This document shows, piece after piece, positions 61,591 to 64,000 of a stretch of 64,000 nt of DNA (its first letter is position 1; each line of letters begins with the position of its first letter). The notes beneath the pieces were generated by a model. It was not told the DNA's origin and did no database searches. It saw nothing but the letters and a program-made list of their open reading frames with translations. Location of the stretch: the NCBI GenBank assembly GCA_035550595.1, contig DASZOV010000001.1, positions 21,049 to 85,048 of the forward strand. The letters are read 5' to 3'. The translations under genes and the position numbers were made by a program. Source of the stretch: CALFMR01 sp035550595 (GTDB lineage Bacteria; Acidobacteriota; Vicinamibacteria; Vicinamibacterales; SCN-69-37).

Positions 61591-62049
61591 GTGCTCTACC
61601 TCTTGATCAAGTGGCTCCACGTGCTCGCGGCAATCACCGCGCTCGGCGCGAACATCACGTATGGCTTCTGGATCACGCGCGCGACGCGCGATCCGGCCGT
61701 GCTGCCGTTCACGCTCCGTAGCATCAAGGCTCTCGACGACCGCATCGCGAACCCATCCTACGGCGTGCTGCTCATCACGGGCTTCGCGATGGCCGGGATC
61801 GGCCAGCTCCCGCTGCGCACGCCCTGGCTCGCCTCGGCGCTCGCTCTGTACGTCGTGATGGTCATCGTCGCCGTCGCCGGCTACACACCGGCGCTCAAGC
61901 GACAGATAGCGGTGCTCGAACGCAGCGGGGTGAACTCGTCCGAGTACCAGGCCGCCGCCGCGCGCGGCGTCAGGCTCGGCGCCGTGCTCGGCGTCATCGT
62001 CATCGCCATCGTCTTCCTGATGGTGGTCAAGCCGGCGCTCTGGGGCTGA
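61591..62049 (+). CDS. DUF2269-like membrane protein
   Basis: 152 residues with four helices. LIKWLHVLAAITALGANITYGFWI at the start contains the H and G residues of the DUF2269 family, followed by SYGVLLITGFAMAGIG, WLASALALYVVMVIVAVAGYTPALKRQ, and LGAVLGVIVIAIVFLMVVKPALW. Function unknown. GTG start with TGAGGA upstream. Confidence 0.82.
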   Translation: MLYLLIKWLHVLAAITALGANITYGFWITRATRDPAVLPFTLRSIKALDDRIANPSYGVLLITGFAMAGIGQLPLRTPWLASALALYVVMVIVAVAGYTPALKRQIAVLERSGVNSSEYQAAAARGVRLGAVLGVIVIAIVFLMVVKPALWG

Positions 62050-62102
62050 CGCCGCGAAGCCGGTCCGTGGCCGCGACGCGACTCTCCAACACGCGGCAAC
62101 TC

Positions 62103-62119
62103 GTTTCATTCCGTGAAAC
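62103..62119 (+). promoter_or_regulatory. Possible operator palindrome upstream of the PQQ-type propeller gene
   Basis: GTTTCA and TGAAAC flank TTCCG, a perfect 6-5-6 inverted repeat, about 225 bp before the start codon. The remaining ~295-bp intergenic region shows no gene and no strong promoter. Confidence 0.25.
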
Positions 62120-62344
62120 ACCGCGATCGGCGGCGCCCGGTCGTGACACGTTCGCGTCGGTGTGGCGCAGAATAGCGACCGGCCGGGCCGAGCCCGGCGG
62201 GTGACGCCGACGTCCGGCGAGCTGCAGTATGCTTCCCCCTCTGCTGCAGCCGAGCGCCGGTCGCGGCGCGGCACTCGCCGGCACGTCTCCGGTCGCCGCG
62301 CCACCCGCGGACGGCACCGCGACTGACGAAACGAGCGAGGCACC

Positions 62345-63922
62345 ATGCGCATTGGAAAGCTTCTGGTAGTCGGTCTCCTCGCCTGGAGCGTGACGCTCTC
62401 GGCCGCTGACTACCTGACCGAAGGCGTCGATTCGGCCCGCACCGGCTGGGTGCGCGATGAAACGACGCTCTCGCCGTCGAACGTCGGCGGCATGAAACTC
62501 CTGTGGACGATCACGCTCGACAGCACGCCGCGCGAGATGCACAACCTCTTCTCGCCGCTCGTCGCCTCCCACGTGCGCACGGCGCAGGGCGATCGCGAGA
62601 TCGCCGTCGTCGCCGGCGTCTCGGACGATCTGTTCGGCATCGACGTCGCCGCGGGCCGGCAGATCTGGCACACGCACTTCGAAAGCACCTACACGCCGAC
62701 CGGCCGGAGCGGCGGCACGCTCTGCCCCGGCGGACAAACGGCGGTGCCGACCGTTGCGCCTGCTGAAACCCCGGGGACGTACACGATCTACGCGGTCGCG
62801 TGGGACGGACGCGTCCACCAGGTGAACCTGGCCGACGGCAAGGAGATCGCGCCGCCCGAGAAGTTCATGCCGCCCAACGGCAAGCCGTACGCGCTGAACC
62901 TCGTGAACGGCGTCATCTACACGGCCAGCGCGCAAGGCTGCGGCGGCGTGCCGAACGGCTTCTACGCGTTCGACCTGAAGACGCGGCGCTCGACGACGTT
63001 CACGCCCGCGGGCGGCGGCATGTGGGGCCGGCGCGGCACGTCGATTTCTCCGGAAGGCGTCGCGTACCTCGGCACGGGCGACGGTCTTTTCAATCCGACG
63101 ACGAAGAACCTCGGCAACACGATCGTGGGCGCCAAGGTCGACGACAACGGCGAGTTGCAGCTCGTCGACTACTTCGCGCCGCCCAACGCGAACTTCCTCT
63201 GGCGCCGCGATCTCGACATGAACGTGACGCCGGTGATCTTCGACGAAGGTGGCCGGCACTTCCTCGTGAGCTCGAGCAAGGAATGCCGTTTGTGGCTGCT
63301 CGATCGCGACGCGCTCGGCGGCGACGATCACCGGACGACGGTCTACACGACGCCGCTGCTCTGCAACGATCCGCAGGCCTTCGACGCGCACGGTGTGTGG
63401 GGCGCGCTCGCGACCTGGAAGGACGCGCAGGGCACGCGCTGGATCGACGTGCCGTTCTGGGGACCGGTCAGCACCGAGTTCCACGCGCCCATCGAACACG
63501 CGCGGCCGACACAGGGCGGCGTGGCCGCGTACAAGCTCGAACAGCAGAACGGCCAGTGGAAGCTGAATCCGGCGTGGCTGTCGCGCAACATGAATCTGGC
63601 TGAAGAAGTCCTCGTCGCCAATGGCGTCGTCTACGCGTACGGCGGCGGCGAGGACGCGACGCAGACCGTACCCGACAGCGCGTGGAACAGCCAGGGCGGC
63701 GGCGTCTACGGCGGCGGCCTGAACAGCTCGTCCGAGCGGCGCATTCCGAACTCCGAACACGCGACCGTCTACGCGCTCGACGCGCTGACCGGCCGCGAGC
63801 TCTGGTCGAGCGGCAACCAGATCACGTCATGGAATCACTTCAGCGGGATCACCGTCGCCAACGGCCGCGTGTATCTCGCGACATTCGACGGCAAGCTGTA
63901 CTGCTTCGGTCTGCCGAAGTAG
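62345..63922 (+). CDS. Exported PQQ-like beta-propeller protein
   Basis: 525 residues with a signal peptide (LLVVGLLAWSVTLSAADY). Propeller blades are visible: EGVDSARTGWVRDETTLSP, GVSDDLFGIDVAAGRQIWHTHF, AVAWDGRVHQVNLADGKEI, YALDALTGRELWSSGN and FDGKLYCFG, with the tryptophan-docking 'AxTGxxxW' pattern of PQQ propellers. No catalytic Asp/Glu set typical of quinoprotein alcohol dehydrogenases was recognised, so it may be a binding protein or a divergent dehydrogenase. An RBS (GAGG) precedes the ATG. Confidence 0.85.
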   Translation: MRIGKLLVVGLLAWSVTLSAADYLTEGVDSARTGWVRDETTLSPSNVGGMKLLWTITLDSTPREMHNLFSPLVASHVRTAQGDREIAVVAGVSDDLFGIDVAAGRQIWHTHFESTYTPTGRSGGTLCPGGQTAVPTVAPAETPGTYTIYAVAWDGRVHQVNLADGKEIAPPEKFMPPNGKPYALNLVNGVIYTASAQGCGGVPNGFYAFDLKTRRSTTFTPAGGGMWGRRGTSISPEGVAYLGTGDGLFNPTTKNLGNTIVGAKVDDNGELQLVDYFAPPNANFLWRRDLDMNVTPVIFDEGGRHFLVSSSKECRLWLLDRDALGGDDHRTTVYTTPLLCNDPQAFDAHGVWGALATWKDAQGTRWIDVPFWGPVSTEFHAPIEHARPTQGGVAAYKLEQQNGQWKLNPAWLSRNMNLAEEVLVANGVVYAYGGGEDATQTVPDSAWNSQGGGVYGGGLNSSSERRIPNSEHATVYALDALTGRELWSSGNQITSWNHFSGITVANGRVYLATFDGKLYCFGLPK

Positions 63923-63944
63923 CGCGTCGACGGAAGGCAGCGTC

Positions 63945-64000
63945 ATGAGCATCGCACGTCTCAGTACGGTTCTCCTTGCGGCGTTTCTGGCGGGCACCGC
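63945..64000 (+). CDS. Start of an exported protein (3' end outside window)
   Basis: ATG at 63945 after GGAAGG, opening MSIARLSTVLLAAFLAGTA, a signal peptide cut by the window end. It begins 23 bp after the PQQ-type propeller gene and is probably co-transcribed, perhaps a cytochrome or partner subunit. Confidence 0.65.
   Translation, partial: MSIARLSTVLLAAFLAGT

Overview
The window reads as a chromosomal segment of a high-GC Gram-negative bacterium, most likely an acidobacterium of the Vicinamibacteria type. This rests on the gene mix, not on a marker gene: an Oar-like TonB-dependent receptor, PadR regulators overlapping ABC-permease or HAAS-type genes by ATGA, a Ser/Thr kinase fused to a TolB-like propeller, paired carboxypeptidase-regulatory-like surface proteins, many Tat or Sec exported enzymes (DUF885, DUF2264, GMC, GH27, GH31), and numerous short intergenic repeats. 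No rRNA, tRNA, CRISPR array, phage or transposase gene was recognised.

Layout. 1-6.6 kb: the 3' part of an Oar-like receptor with a terminator, an exported PHP-type metallohydrolase, a PI-PLC-like protein, a TlpA-like thioredoxin lipoprotein and a small exported protein. 6.7-9.2 kb: a PadR/HAAS membrane protein pair, a DUF1772 protein and a methyltransferase. 9.3-10 kb: a UPF0175/DUF3368 (PIN) toxin-antitoxin pair. 10-15.7 kb: a GH31 glycosidase divergent from glpK-glpD (glycerol use). 15.9-17.05 kb: an orphan protein resembling CRISPR-associated CARF/ring-nuclease (NE0113-type) proteins with a winged-helix-like tail. 17-24.8 kb: DinB, GIDE-domain, radical SAM and cytochrome c genes, a sugar-isomerase-like TIM barrel, and a Tat-dependent GMC dehydrogenase with its small subunit. 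25-29 kb: a siderophore receptor and PepSY reductase behind a promoter with a palindromic operator.

29.4-32.5 kb is a distinctly lower-GC island: a tight four-gene operon (12-cysteine exported protein, CnaB-like protein, outer-membrane-barrel-like protein, DsbA-like oxidoreductase) behind a near-consensus promoter. It is followed by a frameshifted DUF2164 gene and a MNT/HEPN module whose HEPN gene is broken. 33.5-49 kb is mostly metabolic and surface genes: map, AhpD-like, DUF2264, methyltransferase, APC permease, two coupled carboxypeptidase-regulatory-like proteins, a PLP decarboxylase, GH27, MarC and DUF885. 49-64 kb carries the kinase-propeller, YjbR, PadR plus ADOP-type permease, a globin, a TPR-DUF2914 protein, a lactonase, aroA, a Dph6-like PP-loop enzyme, DUF2269, a PQQ-type propeller and the start of one more exported protein.

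The most striking feature is the load of at least six families of short dispersed repeats. Several are palindromes whose arms change in a compensatory way between copies. Copies sit inside genes without breaking the frame: in aroA, in the TPR-DUF2914 gene (four copies), and directly after the start codon of a secreted-protein gene.
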